A stretch of 64,000 nt of DNA, taken from the NCBI GenBank assembly GCA_942493375.1, contig OW818698.1:3844001-3908000 (forward strand). The letters run 5' to 3'. The notes beneath the pieces are model-generated. The model ran no database searches and was not told where the DNA came from. It saw only the letters and a program-made list of their open reading frames with translations. Made by a program: the position numbers and the translations under genes. Numbering within the stretch: position 1 is the first letter of the stretch; each line of letters begins with the position of its first letter. Source of the stretch: G942493375 sp942493375 (GTDB taxonomy: Bacteria > Armatimonadota > UBA5829). Positions 44,799 through 53,347 of the stretch are shown here, piece after piece.

Positions 44799-47495
44799 CT
44801 ATTTCAGGACCAAAATCCCGCCGTTATCTACTACCCAGGTGGAGCCCATGGAACCGGACCACATTATCCATTCTTTGGTCTCTATTCGCCTGACTCCTAT
44901 GTTGAACGCCAGTTTCAAGCCGGATTTGTATGTGATGCCAGCTCCGAATAGAGGTATAGCCCATTCACCGGTCCAGTTGCCATCATTTATCTTTGCTGCG
45001 AACTTAACTACTCTTTCTAACGCTTCCGCAACTTCTGGTGTAACTCCAGACTCAGTATCGCTCTTAAATCCTCCACCTGCGAATCCACGGACTATGAAAG
45101 CTGGATCATTCTTGTCAGCAGGTCGGAAGCATATCTCAGCAGCGTCGTTGTCTCCCCACTGTTTGCCGGTTTTCATGAGTGCTTTATCTGCAATGGGGAC
45201 TGTAACAGCTACGTACAGGACTTTACCATCGCTGGCCAAGCGAGCCGTAGCAGGCCTGTCCACGCTATTTCTGCTCAAGTCTTCATTCAACGGCATCACC
45301 GTTGCAGGCCATTCACCCGGAGATATTACTCCATCGATAGTAGGAGGAGCGCTTGTCTTTTCAACAGTAAACTGTTTCTTGTCTCTGGCAATTTCGACCG
45401 GTTTTTGGGGAGCCGGTCTGATCTGCGACTTCACCGGCCAACTGGCCCTGAGCTGATCCTTATAAAGACCGATTTTGTCGAAAGGTATAGGCTTAAACCC
45501 GAGCGCCCAGGCAGGAGATTCTGGCCTAAGATTGAAGTTATGCTTCTTTGCATCAACGAACAGCGGGTCTTTGTCGGTTAGGTTGTCTGTCAAGGTAACT
45601 CCTGGCCTTGCTGCACCCTCAATATTGTCCCACCGTCCGCCTACACAGACGTTGCGAGCAATAGTCACATTCATGGGCGCCATTGGATTGTTATCAAGTA
45701 TGTTCACAAGATTCGGATACCTTGATTTCCACGGTTCGCTCTTGTAAGGAACAGATTCAAGCCGCTGTTTTAACAGGTCGAATATACTTGCCGCCCAACC
45801 CAGACCCCGCGCATCAACGTGAACAGAGGGGCTGCAGTCGACGAATATGTTATTTTCGATAGTAATGTCCCGACCGCCGCCTATAAGAGTCGCCGTATTC
45901 ACACGATATAGTATATTTCCGTAGATATCCGCTGAGGAGAACTGGTCATCCAGATATATGCCTGCAGCCCCTCGGCTTTCAAACCCGTATACATCGTGGA
46001 AGTAGTTGTATCTTATCTGGTTGCCGCGCATAGACCAGTCACGTCCGGTGTAAAGCGCTCCTGCATCGTTTGAGTCATACACCACGCTGTGTACTTCATT
46101 ATATTCAACGATATGATCATTACCGCCAATCCCTATCGCCATATGCGGGGAATCATTAAAAAGATTATGCGCCGCTCTGTTGCCGACACCGTTCAAGCTC
46201 ACAGCCGGTTGGTAGACCGTATTATATTGTCCGAATTTATAGATGTGGCAGTTTTCGACGTTATTTTTACCAGGCGTCAGAGTGTTACGGTCACCTGCGG
46301 AAATACTGACTCCTCCGCTGCCCAGGTTATACATATCACATCCAAAGACCTCATTTTTCAGACCGCCTCCGATACTTACTCCGGTCCCTCCAAGGTTGCG
46401 GATAATGCATTTTACAATTTTGTTCCCCTCTCCTCCGATTAATACAACGCCGTCATTCTGGGAACTTTCGATGGTCAGTCCAACCAGGTTCACATAGGAT
46501 ATATCCTGCATTTTTATGATGTTGGGGAGCAGCGAAACAACAACCTTACCAGTTTTCAGCGGTTTGGGAGGCCAAAAATACATGATCCCATTCTGCCGGT
46601 CAAGGTACCACTCTCCAGGCTTGTCCAGTTCTGATAGTGCATTGTATGCGTAGAACCACTGCCCTTTTTTGAAACCATAACCATGAATAGGAGGGTATTC
46701 AAGACTTATAGCTCCGTCCTTGGAATCAACTGATTTGACACGGTATCTCTGGTTTGCCCAGTCATAGAACCAATAGCCGTTTACCATAAGGTCCGGCTCA
46801 TTTATCCATCGGTCTGACCTGTTTTCTTCATAGGTAAAGATACCTTCCGTAACCCCTATAGGACCCTTGACTTGCGTAATCTTTGTATAGCCTTCATTCG
46901 GCCAACGGGCAAGAGTCATAGGCTGGTCTGCAAAATAAAGGTCCATACCAGGTTCGGAAGGCCCCCATGTAGATGCACTGACCATCGGAGGATACTGAGT
47001 TATTCCCTGGGCTTTCAAATCTGTGCAAAGGACTTTACCTTTAGCTTCAGGAGCCAACCTGGAAATCACAGTTGCATCAGACACCGGCTTTAAGCCTTTC
47101 AAAACCCGTCCAGCAAGAATGGAGACTTTCTTGCCTTTAGCTGCACGGTAAGTAACAGGTGATGCAGCAGTTCCTGAATCCTCAGCAGAGAGTTCGAATG
47201 TTCCGGCAAGTTCATACACTCCAGCTTGCAATTCAACTACAAGTCCACCGTTTGGCAAACCGTTGGTGCGTTTTAACTCCCGAACCAAATCCCGCGCACG
47301 CTCAAGGGTAGCCACAGGGCCATCAGTCTTTGCAGCATTTGGCGCAGGGATTTTACCGCTCCACTTATCATTGCCGGCAGGAGAAACATATACAAACGGT
47401 TTGACAGACCGATTCAAATCCACCGAATATGAATGGGATGCAGCCATAAGCAGGAGGCCGATCAAACTGAGCAACAAAAAACGTTTCACATTCAT
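44799..47495 (-). CDS. Exported right-handed beta-helix protein with CBM9-like domain (tandem copy 1)
   Basis: An 898-residue paralogue and the first gene of the six-gene operon. Signal peptide (MNVKRFLLLSLIGLLLMAA), FVYVSPAGNDKWSG, the RARDLVRELKRTNGLPNGG helix, a beta-helix with GCDMYNLGSGGVSISAGD and EYNEVHSVVYDSNDAGALY, and the CBM9-like end (IDGVISPGEWPATVM, GDNDAAEICFRPADKNDP). GAGG motifs stand right before ATG 47495. The promoter must lie in 47496-47811, but I see no strong -35/-10 pair on the minus strand there. The role is presumably the same as in copies 2 and 3. Confidence 0.9.
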   Translation of the reverse strand: MNVKRFLLLSLIGLLLMAASHSYSVDLNRSVKPFVYVSPAGNDKWSGKIPAPNAAKTDGPVATLERARDLVRELKRTNGLPNGGLVVELQAGVYELAGTFELSAEDSGTAASPVTYRAAKGKKVSILAGRVLKGLKPVSDATVISRLAPEAKGKVLCTDLKAQGITQYPPMVSASTWGPSEPGMDLYFADQPMTLARWPNEGYTKITQVKGPIGVTEGIFTYEENRSDRWINEPDLMVNGYWFYDWANQRYRVKSVDSKDGAISLEYPPIHGYGFKKGQWFYAYNALSELDKPGEWYLDRQNGIMYFWPPKPLKTGKVVVSLLPNIIKMQDISYVNLVGLTIESSQNDGVVLIGGEGNKIVKCIIRNLGGTGVSIGGGLKNEVFGCDMYNLGSGGVSISAGDRNTLTPGKNNVENCHIYKFGQYNTVYQPAVSLNGVGNRAAHNLFNDSPHMAIGIGGNDHIVEYNEVHSVVYDSNDAGALYTGRDWSMRGNQIRYNYFHDVYGFESRGAAGIYLDDQFSSADIYGNILYRVNTATLIGGGRDITIENNIFVDCSPSVHVDARGLGWAASIFDLLKQRLESVPYKSEPWKSRYPNLVNILDNNPMAPMNVTIARNVCVGGRWDNIEGAARPGVTLTDNLTDKDPLFVDAKKHNFNLRPESPAWALGFKPIPFDKIGLYKDQLRASWPVKSQIRPAPQKPVEIARDKKQFTVEKTSAPPTIDGVISPGEWPATVMPLNEDLSRNSVDRPATARLASDGKVLYVAVTVPIADKALMKTGKQWGDNDAAEICFRPADKNDPAFIVRGFAGGGFKSDTESGVTPEVAEALERVVKFAAKINDGNWTGEWAIPLFGAGITYKSGLKLAFNIGVRRIETKEWIMWSGSMGSTWVVDNGGILVLK

Positions 47496-47811
47496 TCCTC
47501 TACCTCTGTTTATTTAGTCGAGTTATATATTGAGGCCAATTTACGATTCTACATTATCCGGTTCTTCAGTAAAGTATGCGAGGTCCGGGTAATGCCGCAC
47601 GAAAAAGCGCCTACCCAGAAACTCTCCTACATATAAATGCCCTTTAAGATACAAATCCACCTTGCCATAGAGTCTATCACCAACACCATCAACTTGAAAA
47701 GAGGGAGAAAAGAGATAACAAAAAATTTTGTAAGTTATAAACAGAAAAGAAGCCATGCTGATACTGATCAACATGGCTCCCATACTCCTGGATTTTACAT
47801 GAAGTTGATAG
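47496..47811. other. Intergenic region upstream of the glycosidase operon, with a possible gene remnant
   Basis: This 316-base stretch holds the promoter region of the operon starting at 47495 and the terminator of the gene at 47812. A minus-strand frame at 47541-47783 encodes 80 residues; its second half (GKVDLYLKGHLYVGEF, then LGRRFFVRHYPDLAYF) looks protein-like, but its nearest ATGs lie inside the terminator hairpin and lack a usable ribosome site. It may be a small unlabelled gene or a remnant. I see nothing else. Confidence 0.4.
47751..47778 (-). terminator. Rho-independent terminator of the PsbP-like gene
   Basis: AGCCATG (47751-47757) pairs with CATGGCT (47772-47778), with an inner TGAT/ATCA extension and a 4-base loop; the minus strand continues TCTTTTCTGTTT. 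It lies 34 bases beyond the stop at 47812. Confidence 0.7.
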
Positions 47812-49173
47812 CTACCACAGCTTTCCCATTGGGGTCCAGTTGGAGTAGCCGCGGCTCCACATGTAGGTGTTGAATGTGCGCTCCTTGGATTGAATTAGGA
47901 TATTGTTCATGATCATTTGACTCACCGGATCAGAATTACCCTTTTTCTTGCTGCTTTTTGCAGATGCTGAGGTGGAAACTGCAGTTTTGGCTTTCTCAAC
48001 AGCTGGAGTCCAGAGTCCACGGACCGTTGCTCGCATCTTCGATTGTTCCTCGGGTGTGCCGAATTTTAGGAGCTGACGAATCGTTATCCATACAGCCGGT
48101 GTGGTTACAACGCTTTCACGTTCCTGTTCGGTGAAACCCGCCCAGGATTTGATCAGCTTCTGTTTGATTCCTGATATTTTTGCAGTAGGTATTTGTTCGA
48201 GTGACAATTTTGGGTTTGTGTTGAGCGATTCTGCAAATGCAATCATCTCGCTGTATGATTCAGCAGCAAGTTCCGAGAGTCCCGGGTTGTCATCTGCCAG
48301 CATTTTGCCATTCTGCTCTACTTGATTACGAATGATTTTAGCCGTTGGATCGGAATCATTGGCTTCGCTCAACCATTCTTTGATGGATGTCTGGAGAGCG
48401 GTGTGTAATTGAGTTATCTGGTCCTCACTTGCCGATAGAATTGATCTGACCAGATTGGGATACTCGCTAAATTGCTTGAGATCCGAAGCACTACTTAATG
48501 CCCAGGACTTTCTGAGCTCTGCTTTGATAATTTTTTCATCACCTGACGAGAGTGGTGCTCCAAGTGAAAACTCCAGTACGAATATAAACGCATCTGCATT
48601 CGTTTGCAGCTCTTGGGCAGTTGGTCTGGGTGATGTATCAATTTCCGGAACATCGAAAGTTGGTTCTTTGGAATCTGCACCAGAGGCAATAGATGAAATC
48701 AATCCCCCAAGAATCTTCAATGCACGCCCCTGTGAATAGTTTGAAGTAAGGCCTGAGAAAGAAAACCAGGTTGCTTGCCCTTCATTCTTTACCACTACAA
48801 CATTACCTGCATAGCTTTTCGACTTGTCGGAATATTTTATGTTGAATGCAACAGAGGTGTTTTCGCTGCCAGGATCACTGTGCCAGTCTGCGGCTTTTAT
48901 ATCTGGTAAGCTTGCCTTAAACAATACAACAATATCTTTAGCCAGCTCGATGGGTGATTTGTCTTCTTTGTAAGGTACAGAGACAATAGAGAGCTGCTCA
49001 TCAGCAGACGGGTTAGATATTTCCACCATAGAATTCTCAGTTTTCACTGACCATCCTGCTGGATAGTGGAACGAAAATGCTGAATCTGGGGAGGTAAACT
49101 TCTCCCAGGCTCCGGCATAAGTCATCGTGGTAGCCAGAATCAAAACTGCAGCGACAAGTATTAATTTGTGCAT
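47812..49173 (-). CDS. Exported protein with N-terminal PsbP/DUF1795-like domain
   Basis: About 453 residues. The signal peptide (LILVAAVLILATTMTYA) leads into a domain of about 150 residues with FSFHYPAGWSVKTENSMVEI, the opening typical of PsbP-like/DUF1795 proteins. The rest is helical (LQTNADAFIFVLEFSLG onward) without catalytic motifs and ends in a Ser/Lys-rich linker and RGYSNWTPMGKLW. The function is unknown; it may be a periplasmic or surface sensor or chaperone-like protein. The start at 49173 is chosen because GGGGGA precedes it and it gives the signal peptide; an earlier in-frame ATG is at 49197. Confidence 0.75.
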   Translation of the reverse strand: MHKLILVAAVLILATTMTYAGAWEKFTSPDSAFSFHYPAGWSVKTENSMVEISNPSADEQLSIVSVPYKEDKSPIELAKDIVVLFKASLPDIKAADWHSDPGSENTSVAFNIKYSDKSKSYAGNVVVVKNEGQATWFSFSGLTSNYSQGRALKILGGLISSIASGADSKEPTFDVPEIDTSPRPTAQELQTNADAFIFVLEFSLGAPLSSGDEKIIKAELRKSWALSSASDLKQFSEYPNLVRSILSASEDQITQLHTALQTSIKEWLSEANDSDPTAKIIRNQVEQNGKMLADDNPGLSELAAESYSEMIAFAESLNTNPKLSLEQIPTAKISGIKQKLIKSWAGFTEQERESVVTTPAVWITIRQLLKFGTPEEQSKMRATVRGLWTPAVEKAKTAVSTSASAKSSKKKGNSDPVSQMIMNNILIQSKERTFNTYMWSRGYSNWTPMGKLW

Positions 49174-49207
49174 TGTATCCCCCATTCGTGGCACCATCTA
49201 ATAATAA

Positions 49208-49229
49208 GGGCGGACATGCCAGCCCGCCC
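49208..49229 (-). terminator. GC-rich terminator of the first tandem secreted gene
   Basis: GGGCGG (49208-49213) pairs with CCGCCC (49224-49229), and the minus strand continues TTATTATT. It lies 32 bases after the stop at 49261. Confidence 0.6.
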
Positions 49230-49260
49230 ATTTCTCAGTCATTAATAGATTGAATCCATG

Positions 49261-50331
49261 TCAACCGAGAGGTTGTTTTGATGAACCTACTTCGACGATT
49301 ATATAGTCGTTACCGATCTGTCTCAATGTATAACTCACATAGACACTCTGTTCATTACCATATGAATCTAAATATACATGCTGCCCAAATGCTGTGTAGT
49401 CACCGTTAGTGCGCTGCTTTACATTACGCCAGGTGAATGCAATAGTTTTGGTTGCATCAATTGCATCATATGTCATCTGGGTGTAATCACCAGTATCGAG
49501 TGAGTAGTTATAACTACCATCCAATAATACCGCGATTATCTGGTTGATGCTGACATGGTTTGCGATCAGATCGGAACGACCATTCAGCCAGGCATTTCGT
49601 ATATCTGAAAGAGTCGAATCCAGGCTGCTTCTACCGCGGTCTGCAAGGTAATAGTTATTGTTGTTAATGGTGATATTACTGCTGTAGTAGTTCACTGTAG
49701 AATATGGGACTACCTGGATGCGTGTCCGGTTCATATATGGGTAGTTACCATAATAATAGTATGTAGACCTGCAGTAATTGGGATCGCCACTATTGAATCC
49801 CCAATATCTATATTGACCGGGCTTGTAGTTTGGTCGTGAAGAGTAATTGTCATGTCTCTCACGATCTGTTTGTACATAGCCATATTTCGTGTTATTGGGA
49901 TCACCTTTGTAATAGGACTGATTGTCCTGATCATCCCTATTGCTGCGGTATCTCTGATTCACTCGGCTGTTACGATTGGAACGATTATTTCGATTGTTAT
50001 CTGAAGTTGAGTCGATCGCACCTGGATACTTAACATCGAAACCCGGCAGAACCAGTCCTGGACTGACATAAGGAGTCTTCGGTTTTGGATCGTATCTATC
50101 ATCACCCCAGGGATTGAATGGCTGATTTTCTCTACCTTTGACGGGTTTTCCTTTATCGAACCTTCCATCTCCCCAGGGATTAAATGGAGTATCGGATCTT
50201 GTAGCAGCAGGCTGAGTGCTGGACTTATCTTTGTCCTCAGCAAGTGCACTTTTGGTAACCATTCCTGAGAGCAATGGAACCAGTAAAATCGCAACGATCA
50301 ATACTATAAGCTGTTGTTTTATTGTATTCAT
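49261..50331 (-). CDS. Exported Asn/Tyr/Arg-rich protein, tandem family member 3
   Basis: About 356 residues. Signal peptide (LIVLIVAILLVPLLSG), then a low-complexity region with two copies of PFNPWGD(G/D)R and an NNRNNRSNRNSRVNQRYRSNR stretch, described here in pieces, before a conserved C-terminal domain of about 190 residues. That domain opens with YSSRPNYKPGQYRYWGF, continues with TYYYYGNYPYMNRTRIQVV, LDSTLSDIRNAWLNGRSDLI and IIAVLLDGSYNYSLDTGDY, and ends VEVGSSKQPLG. The same domain occurs in the next two genes. I recognise no known family. GGAGG stands 8 bases before ATG 50331. Confidence 0.82.
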   Translation of the reverse strand: MNTIKQQLIVLIVAILLVPLLSGMVTKSALAEDKDKSSTQPAATRSDTPFNPWGDGRFDKGKPVKGRENQPFNPWGDDRYDPKPKTPYVSPGLVLPGFDVKYPGAIDSTSDNNRNNRSNRNSRVNQRYRSNRDDQDNQSYYKGDPNNTKYGYVQTDRERHDNYSSRPNYKPGQYRYWGFNSGDPNYCRSTYYYYGNYPYMNRTRIQVVPYSTVNYYSSNITINNNNYYLADRGRSSLDSTLSDIRNAWLNGRSDLIANHVSINQIIAVLLDGSYNYSLDTGDYTQMTYDAIDATKTIAFTWRNVKQRTNGDYTAFGQHVYLDSYGNEQSVYVSYTLRQIGNDYIIVEVGSSKQPLG

Positions 50332-50446
50332 TTTAATCGCCTCCTGCACGATATCAGACGATTCTAACTCAATGTCTATACTTTAATACTACCCTTAGAT
50401 CGCTGGAACTAACTCCAACGAGGCAAACAAAGATACAATAATGTAA

Positions 50447-50470
50447 GGAGCAGACTATTACATCTGCTCC
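50447..50470 (-). terminator. Hairpin terminator of the second tandem secreted gene
   Basis: GGAGCAGA (50447-50454) pairs with TCTGCTCC (50463-50470) around an 8-base loop, followed on the minus strand by TTACATTATTG. It lies 38 bases after the stop at 50508. Confidence 0.6.
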
Positions 50471-50507
50471 TGGCATATTGTGACATTAATAACAGAGACT
50501 GTATTTT

Positions 50508-51929
50508 TCAGTTGAGAGGCCGATTTGAAGAGCCTACTTCTGCTATATAATAGACACCAGATATTTTTTTGAGTGTATAGCTGACATATACGATCTTTGT
50601 GTCGCCTTCAGAATCTCTGTAGGTATGTTTTCCAAAAGCAGTATAGTAGCCATCGGTGCGCCTTCTGACACTCTCCCAGGTGAAGTTTATTGTCCGAGTT
50701 GCATCAATTGCATCTGCAGTCATTTGAATGTAATCTCTGGCTTCTATCGAATAGTCATATTTGCCATCGAGTAGCACTGCGATCCTTTGGTCATCATCAA
50801 TATGGTTATCGATCAAATCAGCCCGACCATCCAACCAGGACTTTCGTATATCCGAAAGTGTGTAGTCCAGTTCACTGTTTACTCGTGAAGTAAGGTAATA
50901 GTCATCATCGTTATTACCGAATACGATTGGGCGTCCATAGTAACCTACTTTGTTATAAGATCCTACATGGATTCGCACAGTGTCCATATACGGGAAGTTA
51001 CCATAGTAGAAATAGACTGATCTACAGAACCCAGGATCATCATTGAATGCCCAGTATCCAAACAGACTTGGTTTGTAATATGGCCGCGAAGAGTAAGAGT
51101 AGCGACCATCATTGAATGTCGGTGGTCTGTGATTCCTGTACCGATTGTTATCACGGTTACGGTCCTGAGAGTAAGCTGGTACTCTGTCCCGGTAGTTTCT
51201 ATTCCAGTTATCGATTTCTACTCTATGTGTAACAGCCGGACCGTTCTCTCTCCTGTTTCTGTCATTTTGCCAGTTGTCATTGTGTGAGGACGGCAGCTCT
51301 GGCTTTCGACCGTCGAGAGTCGGTTTGGACCGGTTACCGCGCTTACTGGTGTTGTTCTGCCAGGTGTCTGAACCCGAAGACGGGATCTGCGGTTTTCGAT
51401 CACCAATTGTTCTGTCGCGATTCTCACGATTACGTGTATCAATCGGTTGGTTGCTATCTATTCCAGAACCACTATTTCTCTTGCTTGAGCCATATTCCGT
51501 TTTATCCGCAGTTGCAGAAGGCAATTCAGGTTTTCGGTTGTCAACACTTGGTCTATCCGTCTGTCTGCCACGGTTGCCACGATCTCCCTGGTAAGCAATG
51601 GAGGCCGCCGATTTATCTTCAGAGCTGTTTCTTCTTATAGTCGGAGATGTGTCTTGTCTATAAGTAGTGTTTGCTCTGGATTGATTGGTCTTGTCAACAG
51701 GGACCAGAGTCCCATTGTCTGTTTTGTCAGATGATGCACCGCGTCGATTGTCTTGCCCATTTGTTGTCTCAATCTTATGGGTAACAGATACGCCGTCATT
51801 TGCATCGCGTTCGGAGGACTTGTTCCCTCTTCCCTGAGCTATCACGCAGGTTGCCAACAATCCGGACAAAGCAGTGATTAAGAGAAGACTTGGAAAGATA
51901 TTACTATGTAGAAACTTTTGTGTAGGCAT
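50508..51929 (-). CDS. Exported Asn/Arg-rich protein, tandem family member 2
   Basis: About 473 residues, the longest of three paralogues. Signal peptide (IFPSLLLITALSGLLATCVIA), a long polar region with three imperfect copies of (D/G)RKP(E/Q)(L/I)PSS (about residues 130, 177 and 207), a shared VTHKIETTNGQDNRR-type motif, and the conserved C-terminal domain: YSSRPYYKPSLFGYWAF, VYFYYGNFPYMDTVRIHV, LDYTLSDIRKSWLDGRADLI, RIAVLLDGKYDYSIEARDY and EVGSSNRPLN. The linker suggests a surface-exposed or wall-spanning stalk with a folded tip. GGAGG precedes ATG 51929. Function unknown. Confidence 0.82.
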   Translation of the reverse strand: MPTQKFLHSNIFPSLLLITALSGLLATCVIAQGRGNKSSERDANDGVSVTHKIETTNGQDNRRGASSDKTDNGTLVPVDKTNQSRANTTYRQDTSPTIRRNSSEDKSAASIAYQGDRGNRGRQTDRPSVDNRKPELPSATADKTEYGSSKRNSGSGIDSNQPIDTRNRENRDRTIGDRKPQIPSSGSDTWQNNTSKRGNRSKPTLDGRKPELPSSHNDNWQNDRNRRENGPAVTHRVEIDNWNRNYRDRVPAYSQDRNRDNNRYRNHRPPTFNDGRYSYSSRPYYKPSLFGYWAFNDDPGFCRSVYFYYGNFPYMDTVRIHVGSYNKVGYYGRPIVFGNNDDDYYLTSRVNSELDYTLSDIRKSWLDGRADLIDNHIDDDQRIAVLLDGKYDYSIEARDYIQMTADAIDATRTINFTWESVRRRTDGYYTAFGKHTYRDSEGDTKIVYVSYTLKKISGVYYIAEVGSSNRPLN

Positions 51930-52043
51930 GATAATCGCCTCCTGTATATACATGTAAGACGACAATAAAACGCTTGTGTATCCATCTGAATCAATTATAT
52001 TTATTGTTTACAATGTATATATTAAACCCGGAGCAGAATGGTA

Positions 52044-52081
52044 GAAAAATGAATTGGACCGGACATACAAGACCGGTCCAA
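52044..52081 (-). terminator. Rho-independent terminator of the third tandem secreted gene
   Basis: TTGGACCGG (52054-52062) pairs with CCGGTCCAA (52073-52081), and the minus strand continues TTCATTTTTC. It lies 32 bases after the stop at 52113. Confidence 0.75.
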
Positions 52082-52112
52082 TGATCCAGAAGATGTACTA
52101 AGCATTATTTAC

Positions 52113-53132
52113 TTAATTGAGAGGCTGCTTGGACGAACCTACTTCCACAATATGGTAGTTCCGTCCAACTTTTCGTAATGTGTAACTGACATAGACAACC
52201 TGTTCATCATTGCTGGAATCCAGGTAGGTGTGCTTAGCGAATGCGGTATAATCGCCGTTGGCGCGTTGTCTTATACTCTCCCAGGTGAATCTAGACGTCC
52301 TGGTCTGGTCGATCGCATCAAAAGTCATCTGGGTATAGTCATCAGACTCCAATGAATAGTCGTAATCGCCATCCAGTAGAACGGCTATCATCTGATCTTT
52401 TCTCACATGGATTCCAATGAGATCAGAACGACCATCCAGCCACGATTTCCGTATGTCGGATAGAGTGTAGTCGAGTTCATTGTTTACGCGTCCACCAAGA
52501 TAGTATTCATCACTATCGGAGTTTATATACTTTGTATTAAAGTCAATGGGATCATAATGAACCACATGGATTCTCATTCTGTCTACATACGGAAGATAAC
52601 CATAATGGAAGTATGCAGATCTGCAGACATCCGGTTCGTTGTCAAATGCCCAAAAGCCATAATAACTCGGAGAGAAGTTCGGACGTGTCGAGTAGTAGTA
52701 TCGACCCTCACGATAGCTTGGCTTGCGGTCTGGTCTTTCAATATTTTTGTTTTCCGGGTGAGTTATTACTAAAATCGGCTTCTGTTCATTTCGCGTATTC
52801 TGGGTTGGAGTAACGATTATCGGGACAACAGGACCTGCATTTTGCTGAGATGCATTGTTGTTATCGTTGCTTCGGTTTTCAACTGGTGGTATATACACTA
52901 GGGGAGGATTATATTTTTCCGGTTTGACCTCATGAACAACTGATCCCGTATTGGGTTTGTTCTGCTGATTGTTTTGTCCCCCGCCAGTGTTAATCGTGTG
53001 ACTAACGGATCCGCCACTGCCTTTATCTTCAAGTGGAGGCTTTTTGCCTTTCTGTGCAATAGCACATGTAGTCATCATTCCTGCAAATACTAGAATAAAG
53101 AGAATTCTGGCAAATATTTTATATGTGAACAT
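52113..53132 (-). CDS. Exported Asn/Pro-rich protein, tandem family member 1
   Basis: About 339 residues, the first of the three in reading order. Signal peptide (MFTYKIFARILFILVFAGMM), a polar linker with SVSHTINTGGGQNNQQ and NPPLVYIPPVENRS, then the same C-terminal domain: YYSTRPNFSPSYYGFWAF, RSAYFHYGYLPYVDRMRIHV, LDYTLSDIRKSWLDGRSDLI, MIAVLLDGDYDYSLESDDY and VEVGSSKQPLN. An AGGAGGTGGTTGTC leader precedes ATG 53132. Each of the three genes has its own terminator, so they are separate units despite the tandem layout. Confidence 0.82.
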   Translation of the reverse strand: MFTYKIFARILFILVFAGMMTTCAIAQKGKKPPLEDKGSGGSVSHTINTGGGQNNQQNKPNTGSVVHEVKPEKYNPPLVYIPPVENRSNDNNNASQQNAGPVVPIIVTPTQNTRNEQKPILVITHPENKNIERPDRKPSYREGRYYYSTRPNFSPSYYGFWAFDNEPDVCRSAYFHYGYLPYVDRMRIHVVHYDPIDFNTKYINSDSDEYYLGGRVNNELDYTLSDIRKSWLDGRSDLIGIHVRKDQMIAVLLDGDYDYSLESDDYTQMTFDAIDQTRTSRFTWESIRQRANGDYTAFAKHTYLDSSNDEQVVYVSYTLRKVGRNYHIVEVGSSKQPLN

Positions 53133-53347
53133 GACAACCACCTCCTGTAACACTATATCATATTAGACGATCAAAAAGTTCAGTAGTATCTGTGTGAATC
53201 AGTTATCATTATTAATTATTCCTCTAAACCATTACATATAATACAGTATCAGGCAGATAATTATTGTGTATTAATACCCCAAGGTTATTCCTTCTGGAGT
53301 GTGTAAATTCGAAAATGTTTTTCTGCCCGTATTCAATTGTCATTTAC

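Noticed and set aside
49261..53132. CRISPR array or tandem DNA repeat in the Asn/Arg-rich region
   Set aside because: The repeats are short, imperfect, in frame and belong to protein stalks; no uniform spacer pattern or cas gene is present.
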